NCBI GenBank assembly: GCA_946902875.1
Contig: OX336350.1
Span: forward strand, 21,752,048 to 21,816,047
Direction of reading: 5' to 3'
DNA from: Nematopogon swammerdamellus
Taxonomy: Eukaryota; Arthropoda; Insecta; Lepidoptera; Adelidae
Length of the DNA stretch: 64,000 bases
Shown here: in pieces, positions 52,901-58,865 of the stretch
Layout: each line of letters begins with the position of its first letter
How positions within the stretch are numbered: position 1 is the first letter of the stretch
The notes under the pieces: model-generated
Told to the model about the DNA's origin: nothing
What the model saw: the letters and a program-made list of their open reading frames with translations, nothing else
Databases searched by the model: none
Position numbers and translations under genes: made by a program

Positions 52901-55831
52901 ATGCACTGAAAATATTAATTATTAACATACCTATAGCTCTTGCTCGCGGCTTCGCTCGCATGTAATTCGTATTTCAAGAAGAAAGTATGGAACTAAGGGC
53001 GAGGCCGCCCCCATCCCTCGCCCTTAATTACTTGCTTTCTTCAATGTAATTATAATATTGTTTACGCGAACATACGAGTAGCTTGGCGTTCGGCCGTGCC
53101 CTTATTTCTTTCTTCGAGAACAATATCATTTGATTGAACGCAGCTCGGCCTTCGTCCGCGCTGTTAGGCACTTACTTTCTTCAAGAGAGTATAACATTTA
53201 CGGGAACCCAGCTCAGTCTTCGGCCTCGTCCCTTAGTTTACTTTTATCTTTTTTTTTATGGAAAGGATTTTTTTTTATTTAGAAAGAATATCGTTTATCT
53301 GAACGGAGCACGGCTCGGCACTTTATTCGAGGTGGTTTATCGTTTACCTGAATCCAGTGCGGCCTCGCGCTATGTTACTTAGTTTCTTCTTTTGAAATAC
53401 GAATTTCACGCGAGCGAAGCCGCAGGCAAAAGTTATCGGTATTCTTCTCGAAGAAAGTAAGTGTAACCAATGGCGACGCCGAGGGCGGAGCTGCGTATGG
53501 TAGACCATATTATACTTTGGTGGGTGCAAATTGTGAAGTTTTACCTTGCCATTCACGCGTAATCAATCATAGCTGTTACTATTTCAATAAGATTTCAACG
53601 CATCTTTTTTAAATATATTTTATGATACTGAAAGCAAAAATACCTACACCCAATTATTATATTTTCTTTTCACTATGTGTGTAGTAGAGAGAAATACTAT
53701 CCCGCATCTATCTTTCTATACTCGACGCTGGCAGTAATGAGGCAAAGTTATAAACAAAATAAGCAAAGTGCGAGTTTTCCTCACGCACTGAGGGTTCGTT
53801 AAATGTACTCTACCATACCTGTTAAAAAACTATATCCGTGTATCCGTATATTATAAGCGGCGGGTGGCCGAGTGGTTTAGGCATCGTCTTCTCATGCGAG
53901 AGGTCCGAGGTTCGAATCCGGTCGGCGCGGCGTGCACCAATGAGTTTTTTCTGACGAAAAAAATTATCTGCACACCTACACCTCCTACTTCACCGTTCGG
54001 AACCGGTGTAAAACTGTAGGTGGTAGGCTCAAATTGTAGCCGACTGGGTTTATACCACCGTACTGGATGTAAGATGGCCGCATAGCAACCTCGGTTGTGT
54101 TCTCCTCTAGCCCAGTATAGCCAGCAATTTTTTTTTTTTTTATTGACAGCGCGACATATGGCGCCGAGCCACCCATAAGGTGTCTAACGACGCCCATGGA
54201 CATTCGGTCATATGCGGGGAAGTCTCCGGTATAGCACCTACCTTCTCGGAGGTGATATTGGCTGGCTACCCATACCGGATTACACAAAAAAAATTTTTAA
54301 TCTGTAATGCTAACTGCCTGTGGCGCCATCTATTATTTAGTAGCGTGAAGTGAATATATACAATATTTTTTTAAATTGTTTCTTTTTTTTAATTTGTTGG
54401 CATATCCGATCGATTCAAAAGATACAGCCGTCGGACGGACGGACGGACGGACAGACAGGCGGCGTAGGCTTAGTAAAGTAAACCACCCTAATAAGGGAGA
54501 ATATATATAAAATACGTATGGATACGGAACCCTAAAAGAACAATTGACATTTACGTTGTAGGTACGTCTACCTACTTATTTTAACTGACAATTGAGACAC
54601 AGAGTACAGACGATACAAAGGGTTACGATAATAATGCTGATGCATTGCTTTAAAATATTAATTTCGTTCACTTTTTTGTCTATTTCTCGGCCAATTTTCG
54701 AAATGTATTTTATAAACTAAGTTATTCCGGGTATGCACTGTTAATATGCAATGTTTCTTCAAAATTAGTTCATGGGTTTTTGAGTGATGCGCGTACAAAC
54801 AAACACAAATTTTAACATGTTCGTTCATACCTTATACTTTTTATGATCGAAGGTTCATACTTAGAGAGCGTTCCAACTAAATCTTCCCTTCGCCGTTATG
54901 TTGGCTCCACTGCCAGTGTCACTGTCAGTGCTTAAATTCCTGTTGCCAGATTGTGAAGATTATATTACCTAATAATGTAATCGGTATTTACCGTATAATA
55001 AATACGGTAAATACTGATAATTACGGGTAAATCTGTACACATAGCAACCCTCAACGCTGTTTTGACAGAAAGACAGTGGAGCCAACATAACGGCGAAGGG
55101 AAGATTTATATGGAACGCTCTTGTCACCTGGTTGGTTTTTTTCAGAATATATTTTTTTGCCTTTACGATTTTATTATTGGCCTGAATGATTTGATTATTA
55201 TAGGTATGTATAGACCACAGAGCATCAAATACCTACCGCCCGCGCCCCCTACTAGAGGCGCCCTAAGCGATGATATTTGAAACCCAATAACCGTACGCAG
55301 TGCTGCTAGCGCTTCGTATGTGTGTGTGTGTGCTAGTATCGACACTACACACAAAGAGGAGCAAGTTAGGCACACGCACAAAACAAATGCACACGCATAA
55401 CTCACATATGTAAGTCATAGGCCACGCCTACAGGCTTCAACGCCGTTGTAGAGACATCGCGCTCACGGCGCCTCTAGTAGGGGCGGGCGCGCGCATTTCA
55501 TGCTCTGTGGTATAGACAGTAGATAATGTGTATACATATAAAATGAGTACTTAGTGGGCGTGGTGTGTGGCGTGCGGTGTGGTGTTGCAGACTGCCGCTG
55601 CCGTGGCTGCTGTACGGGCTGATCTACGGGGAGCCGGTGAAGGTGAACTCTGTGGGCATGGTGTGCAGCATCGTGCTGCTCTTCCTCATGCTCATGTTCG
55701 TCATCCTGAGCATCGCGTGCTTCCGCTGGAAGATGAACCGCGGCCTCGGCCTCACCATGTTCCTGCTCTACTTCGTGTTCGTCGCCGTCAGCCTCGCGCT
55801 CGAGTACGGCTACCTCAGCTGCCCCTCGTAG
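19203..55831 (+). CDS. Nckx30C: K+-dependent Na+/Ca2+ exchanger, Nckx30C/SLC24 type (7 exons)
   Basis: Plasma-membrane antiporter that extrudes Ca2+ in exchange for Na+ with K+ cotransport; in flies Nckx30C acts in photoreceptors and neurons. Exons: 19203-19925, 31659-31682, 43348-43534, 44126-44319, 45524-45662, 46533-46785, 55591-55831; phases agree throughout, 586 residues. Visible parts: an N-terminal hydrophobic signal-like segment (1-18) with an N-glycosylation site (NAT, 20-22); alpha-1 repeat [18 protein letters not shown] (about 105-122) with the ion-binding Glu at 118; a long Ser/Gly/Ala-rich cytosolic loop (about 215-390) holding [16 protein letters not shown]; alpha-2 repeat [18 protein letters not shown] with Asp at 476 and [10 protein letters not shown]-terminal membrane segments. 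The order and near-identity to the insect Nckx30C family are clear. An in-frame ATG exists upstream at 18930, but the extra 91 codons are GC-driven low-complexity sequence, so 19203, in front of the signal segment, is preferred. Introns 1-2 are 12 kb each and crowded with mobile elements. Confidence 0.95.
20107..21580. mobile_element. element with inverted ends and a 65-bp internal repeat
   Basis: The left end (gcccgcggctccgctcgcgt..gaaattcgtatt) and the right end (aatacgaatttcacgcgagc..gccgcgggc) are inverted copies. The interior from 20940 to 21540 is a tandem array of about ten units like 'cttcttcctgaacgcagctc...cggccttcggcctcgccctt' (about 60-70 bp). Related pieces occur at 49990-50115 and 52925-53435. 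A decayed coding segment is listed separately. Confidence 0.6.
20410..20784 (-). pseudogene. retrotransposon protein C-terminal fragment
   Basis: Minus-strand frame containing [19 protein letters not shown] and [12 protein letters not shown]. This pair of motifs ends many repetitive reverse-transcriptase-type proteins in animals. No upstream RT domain is present, and the start codon is not meaningful. It sits inside the inverted-end element and was probably captured or inserted there. Confidence 0.5.
21581..22338. repeat. tandem copies of an AT-rich repeat tail
   Basis: Two related blocks (about 21720-21890 and 22030-22335) share 'ttccgttcagtggtttttgc', 'atgcgcgtac' and 'acgattttattatatgtata'. 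Similar tails occur at 54650-54850 and 55120-55210. This looks like the 3' end of a nonautonomous element common in the genome. Confidence 0.5.
22339..22629. mobile_element. Tc1/mariner-like MITE, TA target site
   Basis: 291 bp with inverted ends CACGGTGTTGCA..GCCCC / GGGGTTGCAACACCGTG, flanked by TA on each side. AT-rich non-coding interior. Confidence 0.65.
22630..24735. other. Nckx intron 1 sequence, no gene seen
   Basis: AT-rich stretches alternate with short GC-rich ones. It contains a GACGC pentanucleotide run (23107-23136). Open frames are short and unconvincing. Confidence 0.35.
24740..25080 (+). pseudogene. jockey/CR1-like LINE C-terminus and 3' tail
   Basis: Frame reads [20 protein letters not shown] then LGSFKRGVN, the usual C-terminal end of jockey/CR1-like LINE proteins, followed by a 3' UTR and an A-rich end. 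The 3' tail recurs at 46997-47140, 54128-54220 and 60266-60440, so this is the longest copy of a retroposon family in the window. Confidence 0.7.
25360..25460 (+). repeat. GC-box / G-quadruplex-prone cluster
   Basis: Repeated GGGGCGGGG runs (25383-25402 and 25430-25455). Similar clusters are at 17768, 30796-30823 and 58100-58122. They may act as Sp1-type sites or just be GC-rich simple sequence. Confidence 0.4.
25461..26424. other. Nckx intron 1 sequence, no gene seen
   Basis: AT-rich. A 72-codon plus frame (25999-26217) is hydrophobic but has no recognisable family. Confidence 0.3.
26430..26672 (-). repeat. 5S/tRNA-type SINE, 3' two-thirds
   Basis: Reverse copy with tail first (gaaactgacacggttggcga), then ggctacactgaactggatgg, gtgcggtggtaccaaccc and ttaaaccctaccacctagta. 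Truncated before the 5S-like head. Confidence 0.75.
26673..27640. other. Nckx intron 1 sequence, no gene seen
   Basis: Mixed composition. Short open frames only; no motif recognised. Confidence 0.3.
27640..28690 (+). pseudogene. decayed LINE reverse transcriptase fragment
   Basis: Same family as the copy at 32540-33736, in the opposite orientation. Reads [19 protein letters not shown] (RT box with YADD) and later [16 protein letters not shown] and [19 protein letters not shown], in shifted frames with several stops. Clearly older than the other copy. Confidence 0.8.
28691..29990. other. Nckx intron 1 sequence, no gene seen
   Basis: AT-rich with one GC-rich patch near 29115-29170. No recognisable element or gene. 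Confidence 0.3.
29991..30247. mobile_element. 257-bp hairpin element with flanking duplication
   Basis: Two arms of about 110 bp (tip taaataatgaactcggctta, inverted at the right end) around a short loop (ggcgtgacgacgtgtgtgag). The sequence 'aataattcacaaaca' occurs just before the left arm (29969-29983) and again at the right edge (about 30247-30261), which looks like a target-site duplication of roughly 13-15 bp. The arms differ at only a few positions. Confidence 0.75.
30248..31658. other. end of Nckx intron 1
   Basis: Holds GGGGC repeats (30796-30823) and otherwise ordinary sequence up to the micro-exon acceptor. Confidence 0.35.
31659..31682 (+). CDS. Nckx30C: Nckx micro-exon (24 nt), probably alternative
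   Basis: Eight codons, HQTAAHAL, between a TGTTGCAG acceptor and a CTG/GTGAGT donor, phase 0 on both sides. It would insert in the variable cytosolic loop between exon 1 (MPT) and exon 3 ([11 protein letters not shown]). In flies the corresponding residues run on without such an insert, so skipping would also give a normal protein. Called from splice sites and phase only. Confidence 0.45.
31683..32539. other. start of Nckx intron 2
   Basis: A TTCTC/TCTTC pyrimidine microsatellite (31700-31740 and 31762-31776) directly follows the micro-exon donor. Then AT-rich sequence with no gene. Confidence 0.4.
32540..33736 (-). pseudogene. jockey/CR1-like LINE, 5'-truncated, RT 3' part open
   Basis: A 341-codon minus-strand frame plus about 90 upstream bases in frame ([13 protein letters not shown]). 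Contains RT motifs [20 protein letters not shown] and HSYADDS (catalytic YADD), then the thumb region with [20 protein letters not shown] and the C-terminal [14 protein letters not shown]. It lacks the endonuclease and the first RT motifs, so it cannot be autonomous. The uninterrupted frame suggests a rather recent insertion. The 3' end (low coordinates) runs into A/T-rich sequence at 32515-32535. Confidence 0.85.
33737..34147. other. spacer with degenerate AGGTT-type repeats
   Basis: Sequence between the LINE and the LTR element with many 'taggtt/aggtcaggt' words (33815-33935), perhaps an old degenerate simple repeat. Confidence 0.3.
34148..35051 (-). repeat. 3' LTR of the Gypsy-type element
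   Basis: Downstream LTR in element orientation. It carries the extra TCGA-type 4-bp duplication near 34650. Confidence 0.9.
35540..36487 (-). pseudogene. Gypsy-type integrase remnant (315 codons open)
   Basis: Integrase core with the three catalytic acidic residues visible in context: [10 protein letters not shown] (first D), [12 protein letters not shown] (second D) and [10 protein letters not shown] (E). These are followed by a C-terminal chromatin-binding-type region ending [10 protein letters not shown]. Upstream the frame continues as CELCLAHKH, the second half of the HHCC zinc finger, and then runs into an inverted repeat; the first half and all of RT/RNase H are missing. The catalytic triad is intact, but the protein lacks its N-terminal domain and a promoter-proximal start. 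Confidence 0.85.
36388..36545. repeat. foldback junction inside the LTR element
   Basis: About 37 bp starting ggaaaaggtccggtaatatc (36391) recurs inverted at about 36508-36545, next to the 5' LTR. It marks the deletion breakpoint and suggests a template switch during reverse transcription. Confidence 0.85.
36552..37451 (-). repeat. 5' LTR of the Gypsy-type element
   Basis: Upstream LTR in element orientation. The usual primer-binding site directly inside it is not recognisable, because a short inverted piece of integrase sequence abuts the LTR. Confidence 0.9.
37993..38263. repeat. 139-bp tandem duplication
   Basis: Two adjacent copies start atgactaggtactatttgta (37993 and 38132) and differ by small indels in AT-rich runs. 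Confidence 0.85.
38373..38740. mobile_element. 368-bp palindromic MITE, copy 1
   Basis: Almost perfect inverted arms (ttttaaaaaacataaaaccg at the left, its inverse at the right) carrying 'ccctagagttgaaggcggtg'. The loop is about 70 bp. A shorter relative is at 52015-52230. Confidence 0.85.
38866..39212 (+). repeat. 5S/tRNA-type SINE with full head
   Basis: The head has a tRNA A-box-like word (tagctcagtggt), then 'ttaagcaacgctgggtgcgg' and 'tcagtacttagatgggtgac'. These match the 3' half of 5S rRNA, covering its box A, intermediate element and box C. Next comes a B-box-like word (ggttcggattcc), then the common body (gtaccaccgcactgaat...gctgacatcac). The end is rearranged and fused to another repeat. 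Confidence 0.8.
39213..40680. repeat. AT-rich repeat cluster in Nckx intron 2
   Basis: Three related blocks 'cttagtagaatggacagaca..gttacggaaccct' lie at 39213-39410. Two copies of a block with 'aattgacggagtaatcgcgt' follow at 39475-39610 and 40220-40415, and a third, reversed, is at 51815-51970. 'tgaaggtaaccacacac' is duplicated at 40091 and 40163. No gene. Confidence 0.5.
40690..42130. repeat. 63-bp minisatellite, about 22 copies
   Basis: Each unit contains the self-complementary core gctcgtagcggctctacgag, so every repeat can form a hairpin. Two shortened units that have lost the same segment (about 41139 and 41435, some 295 bp apart) show that a block of the array was itself duplicated. 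Decayed units continue to about 42430. Because 63 is a multiple of 3, long minus-strand frames (up to 343 codons) run through it; I treat them as artefacts. Confidence 0.95.
42431..43320. other. end of Nckx intron 2
   Basis: GC-rich patches (42480-42720, 42905-43040) with no recognised coding signal. Confidence 0.3.
43321..43342 (+). promoter_or_regulatory. (TG)11 tract at the Nckx exon 3 acceptor
   Basis: Eleven TG repeats followed immediately by CGCAG replace the pyrimidine tract. UG repeats in RNA bind CELF- and TDP-43-type proteins, so splicing of exon 3 may be tuned by repeat length. The tract is seen; the effect is inferred. Confidence 0.5.
43348..43534 (+). CDS. Nckx30C: Nckx exon 3 (cytosolic loop)
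   Basis: Residues 250-312. Ser/Thr/Gly/Ala-rich loop followed by the conserved [20 protein letters not shown] block. Its acceptor is unusual: the pyrimidine tract is replaced by (TG)11 directly before CGCAG. The donor is GACG/GTGAGT. Confidence 0.92.
44126..44319 (+). CDS. Nckx30C: Nckx exon 4 (cytosolic loop)
   Basis: Residues 312-376. Begins [21 protein letters not shown], which is strongly conserved in Nckx30C proteins, then an alanine run ([12 protein letters not shown]) from a GCC repeat. Donor GAG/GTAAGC. Confidence 0.93.
44425..44637. mobile_element. 213-bp palindromic MITE
   Basis: Inverted ends AGCTAGAAACTCATTGGGC with long complementary arms (ttccatataaaatgtatgg near the centre). 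It starts 106 bp after Nckx exon 4. Confidence 0.75.
44905..45115 (+). repeat. diverged 5S/tRNA-type SINE
   Basis: Older copy with the same order: a 5S-like part (gtcaagcacactgggcgcag, ggactttggatggacgaccg), then a B-box-like ggttcggactcc, then 'aaaactgtagatcacttccc' and 'cccgtccgggttgatac'. Confidence 0.65.
45290..45400. repeat. 46-bp duplication
   Basis: 'tgtagcgctcggtgtggcgc' and the following bases are repeated once (about 45295 and 45341), with partial third traces on each side. Confidence 0.8.
45524..45662 (+). CDS. Nckx30C: Nckx exon 5
   Basis: Residues 377-423. Acidic end of the loop ([14 protein letters not shown]), then a membrane segment ([18 protein letters not shown]) and DTRTPRG. 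Acceptor TATTGCAG, donor AGAG/GTACTC. Confidence 0.94.
45663..46532. other. Nckx intron 5
   Basis: C-rich at first, then ordinary. A short piece at 46145-46190 (gaagccaaccgtgtcagtat, then A-rich) is a 3' end fragment of the 5S/tRNA-type SINE. Confidence 0.45.
46533..46785 (+). CDS. Nckx30C: Nckx exon 6 (alpha-2 repeat)
   Basis: Residues 423-507. Membrane segments around [18 protein letters not shown] and the second alpha repeat ([31 protein letters not shown]). Asp 476 is the partner of Glu 118 in alpha-1. Donor GG/GTGCGT, phase 2. Confidence 0.95.
46997..47140 (+). repeat. jockey/CR1-like retroposon tail
   Basis: Matches the 3' tail of the LINE copy at 24740-25080 (ggccgacatggtattcgcag, atgcccgtgggcgcc) and ends in A8-9. 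Confidence 0.65.
47960..48365 (+). pseudogene. Cys-rich transposon protein, N-terminal part (left arm)
   Basis: Starts [18 protein letters not shown], then [14 protein letters not shown]; after a frameshift it reads [16 protein letters not shown] and [12 protein letters not shown]. The C-x-x-C pairs and HxxCRKKY give two possible zinc-binding modules. In related repetitive arthropod proteins, as I recall them, this N-terminal part precedes the PIN-like region seen at 7795-8622. Confidence 0.6.
48500..49254 (-). pseudogene. Cys-rich transposon protein, N-terminal part (right arm)
   Basis: Mirror copy of the left-arm gene. It reads [18 protein letters not shown], then [17 protein letters not shown], and is cut by the MITE at 48650-48937 before the ICFLCAEEI segment. 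It keeps more of the original frame than the left arm but has a stop near 49085. Confidence 0.6.
48650..48937. mobile_element. hAT-type MITE with 8-bp duplication, copy 1
   Basis: 288 bp with inverted ends CACAGAGCATCAAAT, flanked by exact GGCCCAAT on both sides (48642-48649, 48938-48945). The interior matches the copy at 55216-55509 in reverse orientation. Confidence 0.9.
49920..51244. other. Nckx intron 6, middle part
   Basis: Contains a 'ctttcacgcgagcggagccg' repeat end (49990-50125) and GC-rich sequence at 50500-51080 with open frames that have no recognisable motif. Confidence 0.35.
51245..51590 (-). pseudogene. mariner transposase C-terminal fragment
   Basis: Minus-strand frames read [20 protein letters not shown] (the third-acid region of mariner transposases) and [15 protein letters not shown] at the C-terminus, split by a frameshift. 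No terminal repeats found. Confidence 0.75.
51815..52230. mobile_element. palindromic MITE copy 2 plus associated repeat
   Basis: 51815-51970 is a reversed copy of the block with 'ggaggaggttctcaattcga' seen at 40220-40415. 52015-52230 is a shorter version of the palindrome at 38373-38740 (ccctagagttgaaggcggtg and its inverse). Confidence 0.7.
52513..52862 (+). repeat. 5S/tRNA-type SINE, most complete copy
   Basis: Order as at 38866: gtcagctcagtggtgcagac; the 5S-like ggtcagtactggatgggtga; ggttcggattcc; gtaccaccgcactgaatgaa; gtagccggcacgatcaaagg; gctgacatcacggacgttgt; ending gccaaccgtgtcagtttcca and a poly(A). The 5S-like part lacks some bases kept in the 38866 copy. Confidence 0.8.
52925..53435. 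mobile_element. second element with 'cgcgggcttcgctcgcgtg' inverted ends
   Basis: Smaller relative of 20107-21580, with left 'gctcgcggcttcgctcgcat', right 'ttcacgcgagcgaagccgca' and internal 'cgcagctcggccttcg' words. Confidence 0.6.
53857..54296 (+). repeat. tRNA-derived SINE with nested LINE tail
   Basis: tRNA-like head with A box (tggccgagtgg) and B box (ggttcgaatcc), then a body with 'ggttcgaaccggtgtaaaac'-like sequence and 'ccagtatagccagca', and an A-rich end. The acceptor and anticodon stems do not fold well, so it is not a working tRNA. At 54128-54220 a reversed LINE 3' tail is inserted; the uninterrupted version is at 11872-11995. Confidence 0.7.
54128..54220 (-). repeat. jockey/CR1-like retroposon tail, nested
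   Basis: Poly(T) then gcgacatatggcgccgagcc and acgacgcccatggacattcg, the reverse of the tail at 24985-25080. Confidence 0.75.
55216..55509. mobile_element. hAT-type MITE with 8-bp duplication, copy 2
   Basis: 294 bp with ends CACAGAGCATCAAAT / TTTCATGCTCTGTG and exact GTATAGAC duplication (55208-55215, 55510-55517). It includes a (GT)n run. Close in sequence to copy 1, so the family was active relatively recently. Confidence 0.92.
55591..55831 (+). CDS. Nckx30C: Nckx exon 7 and stop
   Basis: Residues 507-586. Encodes [20 protein letters not shown] and the last membrane segments, ending EYGYLSCPS then TAG. Intron 6 before it is 8.8 kb, and a hAT MITE ends 81 bp upstream of the exon. Confidence 0.95.
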
Positions 55832-55913
55832 GGCGCACCCGCACCCAACCTGCGCCCGCGCCGTTCTTATTGCAAAAATAATGAATGTTAGCATAAGTGG
55901 TTGTTACTGTTAT

Positions 55914-55919
55914 AATAAA
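55914..55919 (+). terminator. Nckx poly(A) signal
   Basis: AATAAA 83 bp after the Nckx stop codon, followed by a GT-rich stretch. A longer 3' UTR cannot be excluded. Confidence 0.65.
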
Positions 55920-57284
55920 ATGGCTGTGATCTGACACCGACCGACTTCAAATATTCAAAAGAGCGACGCGTCTGAGATGTATTTTGCTAACGTAGAATCA
56001 GCGCTCGTTGTCGTCCGAACGGCCGCCCGGCCCGCGCGCCGCCCGGCCCGCGCGCCGCTCGGCCCGCGCGCCGCGCGCCGCGCTCGCCTCCCCGTGCTGT
56101 CGGCTCGAGAACGTTCGGAGGACTTTTCAATTAGTGATAGCTTAATTTTAATAATCAGATGTGTATAAATATTGTCAGAGAGCGATAAATATAAAGCACA
56201 ATGTTGAAACGCGCAATATGTAAAAACGTAAATATCAAAAGCACAATATATCGTAGTGAATAGTGTTAGTAGCGCGCGCGCTAAAGTGCGGTGCGGAGCG
56301 GAGCGGTGCGACTTTTTATTAGGTGTTTGTTTAGGAAATTGACTCAGTGCAAAATCTCAGAAAAGTATGATGCCAACGCTCCGACCGAGTTTGGTTCGAT
56401 TGCTGTCTCGTGTAGGTACCTGCCCCGCCTTCAGTGTATGCATGTAGGTATATGTAGTAGGTATACTCGTAGTACTAGTTTGTCCTGGGTTTCGTCATAT
56501 CGCAATTAATTTCAGATTTTTAATTTTAAACGGTTTTGGCGGAAAAACAAATGACGGTGCCTTAATGCAATGATTTATTATTTGAGTATATTTAATACTA
56601 TAAATAAATATAAAGTGTAGAGCAGCGATACGAGCCCCTCTGCACGCTATGTATGCGACCAGTATGCTGTGGCGCCGCGCGACAGCAAGAGTACTGGGGT
56701 GAGTGAGGCTCGCTCGTACATTTAGCCCGGTAAAAATAAACGTACTTATCAGAAATTATAAAGAAAATTAATGCGACTCTTTTATGAACTCTCTTGGAAT
56801 GTGTCCCGCGCCGCGCCGCGCCGCCACAGCATACCGAGCGACGGACCGCGTGACACCCGCCCGCCAGCGCTCACAGCGAGCGAGTACCCCGCGGTCCGGT
56901 GCCCGCCCACGCACCCTCGCAGACTCGCACCCAGAGAGCGGGATACCAGCATCACACAAATAGAGCAGCGGCTTGTAAATATGTACGAATGTATATAGAT
57001 AGAGACTATATAATATATTTAATATGATATGATAGTATGTAATGACGCCTGTGTGTGTTGCAATCGAAGAAAACTCGGTAGGTAGCTGCAGCAGCGGAGA
57101 CCACACTTGACCGAGCTGCTCTGAGTGCTCAGTAGCTCAGTACTTACTCTCAATACTCAGTGAGTAGCGCACAACAGCCGAGCGTACAGTAACTAGTGTA
57201 CACAACATTCATAGCAATAATTGAAACGCTTTTTATTAGTTGTTCTAATTAATAGGCAACAGAATAGTCGAATAAATTTATTGG
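55920..57284. other. downstream of Nckx, no gene seen
   Basis: Includes a CCGGCCCGCGCGCCG-type repeat (56020-56085) and ordinary sequence. Open frames are compositional. Confidence 0.35.
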
Positions 57285-57385
57285 TCGCGCGCACGCGGGA
57301 GTACGTTGGCGCGCGCGCGCGTGCGGGAGTACGTTGGCGCGCGCGCCCGCGCGGGAGTACGTTGGCGCGCGCGCACGCGCGGGAG
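57285..57385. repeat. GC-rich minisatellite, four units
   Basis: 'gcgggagtacgttggcgcgc' is repeated about four times with a 27-29 bp period and alternating purine/pyrimidine CG runs that could adopt Z-DNA. Confidence 0.8.
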
Positions 57386-57554
57386 TGAGTATGTTATTGC
57401 TTCTGCTGCGCGGCAGAACAGAAATAACAATTCATATCGAAGTAATTATGTAAGTAACTTAAGCAAATCATTATACCTACGACCGATTGTAGTTTTCAAT
57501 ATTAATGAGTTCTTGTAGTTGTTTGTAGCTTTATATTAGTGTACTACACTCTAG

Positions 57555-57697
57555 CTAGCGCCACACTCTGCGTCATTTCTGCTGCGAGTATCGACGCCCG
57601 CGCCGCGCACTCTCCACTCGGCGCGCGTGTAGTTGTTGTAGCGCAATGTATGCGCGGACGCACGTGACGCGGCAGAAATGACGCTGTGTGACGCTAG
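57555..57697. mobile_element. 143-bp MITE
   Basis: Inverted ends CTAGCG.CACACTCTGCGTCA and TGACGCTGTGTGACGCTAG, GC-rich centre. Confidence 0.65.
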
Positions 57698-58865
57698 ATT
57701 TAAACGATTGAAAAAATAGGGAAATGGATTGTCAGTAATGTATGAATTGTGGGTACCATACCGTAGTAAACACGGCGGGTGTTATTATCTGTAGCGGCGT
57801 ACACTTTTAGCTTTATTTTGTACATTTTTATTTTTATAAAAGAAAGTGATTTGAGAACAAAAAACAAATAAAAACACAAGCATACTTATAGGTTTAATCG
57901 ATTATTAAATTATTATAGAGCGAACGCTCAACGCCGCCGCCGCCGCCGGCGCCGCGCCTGCCTCTTCAGGTTTACTACTCGCTATAATGTTTGTAAATGT
58001 ACCTATATCTACTTCAATGTGTGAACACGTGTCGTCGCGGACGCGGCGCAATGCACGCCCGCGCGTCAGGTTCGTGCGCGGGCGGCCTCGCGCGCCGCGG
58101 TGCGGGGCGGGGCGGGGCGGGGCGCTCCGCCCGAGTTGTCGATATTGTAGACATTCAGTTCCATATAGATTTGAGTAGATTGATTGCGGAGCCGCAGAGG
58201 CGGCGCACACTGAACACGAGACCCGTCGCGGCACAGCGCCGATTCACCTCCGTCCGTCCGTCCGAAGCACGCTGTAGTATTATCTGAATCGTGAATGCGA
58301 GCAAAGAAGATTCTCTTGAGTGGTTCTCGTGAGCCGGCCAACGCTAGCCGTCGCGTCTCGGTATTTCGGGCGGGCCGAGCCGCACACTAATATGGCGGCA
58401 TTAGATGAACTTAATACAATTATTACGAGTATCGTCTTATTTACTGTGCGTCCACTAGCCGAGTTTCGAGGCAATGTTCTTGTTGAAAGTATTTACGGCT
58501 TGTTATGAGTTCTGAAGGCTTTTGCGTTCCTCGGTGGACAGGCGCGTTGTGTCGCGTTGTTCAACTAGAGTTGTGTGCGCTCGCGCGAGCTCGCGCGCGC
58601 GCCTGCGCGCTCGCTCCGCTCGCTCGGTGTGAACGTCGCGATCTGAAAACACAAGTAATTATAATCAAAGTGCGAAATAAATAATATTAAGTCGGTGCAA
58701 AGACTGAGCGGGTGATTGTTCTGCCGCAGAGGTTTTATTACAACAGCTAGCGTATTGTTGTTATCTCTTCTCCCCAGTACGAGTGGGCGGGGGCTAGAGG
58801 GAGATAGAGAGAGGAGCTCACTTGCTTCGCGAGCACGATACCTACCTACCTAACGCATTATTATA
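57698..58865. other. intergenic, no gene seen
   Basis: Contains a GGGGC run (58100-58122) and a palindromic GCGCGAGC cluster (58575-58605). No motif-bearing frame. Confidence 0.35.

Larger units (their letters stand above)
53764..54536. mobile_element. AGGGTTC...GGAACCCT repeat, copy C, host of nested insertions
   Basis: Head 'gcactgagggttcgtt' and end '(cggacgga)n..ggatacggaaccctaaaag' are the same as copies A and B, but a SINE (53857-54296) interrupts it. Confidence 0.6.

Noticed and set aside
53857..53937. Functional tRNA gene (Ser/Leu-like)
   Set aside because: A and B boxes are good, but acceptor and anticodon stems do not pair. It continues into a SINE body with an A-rich end.
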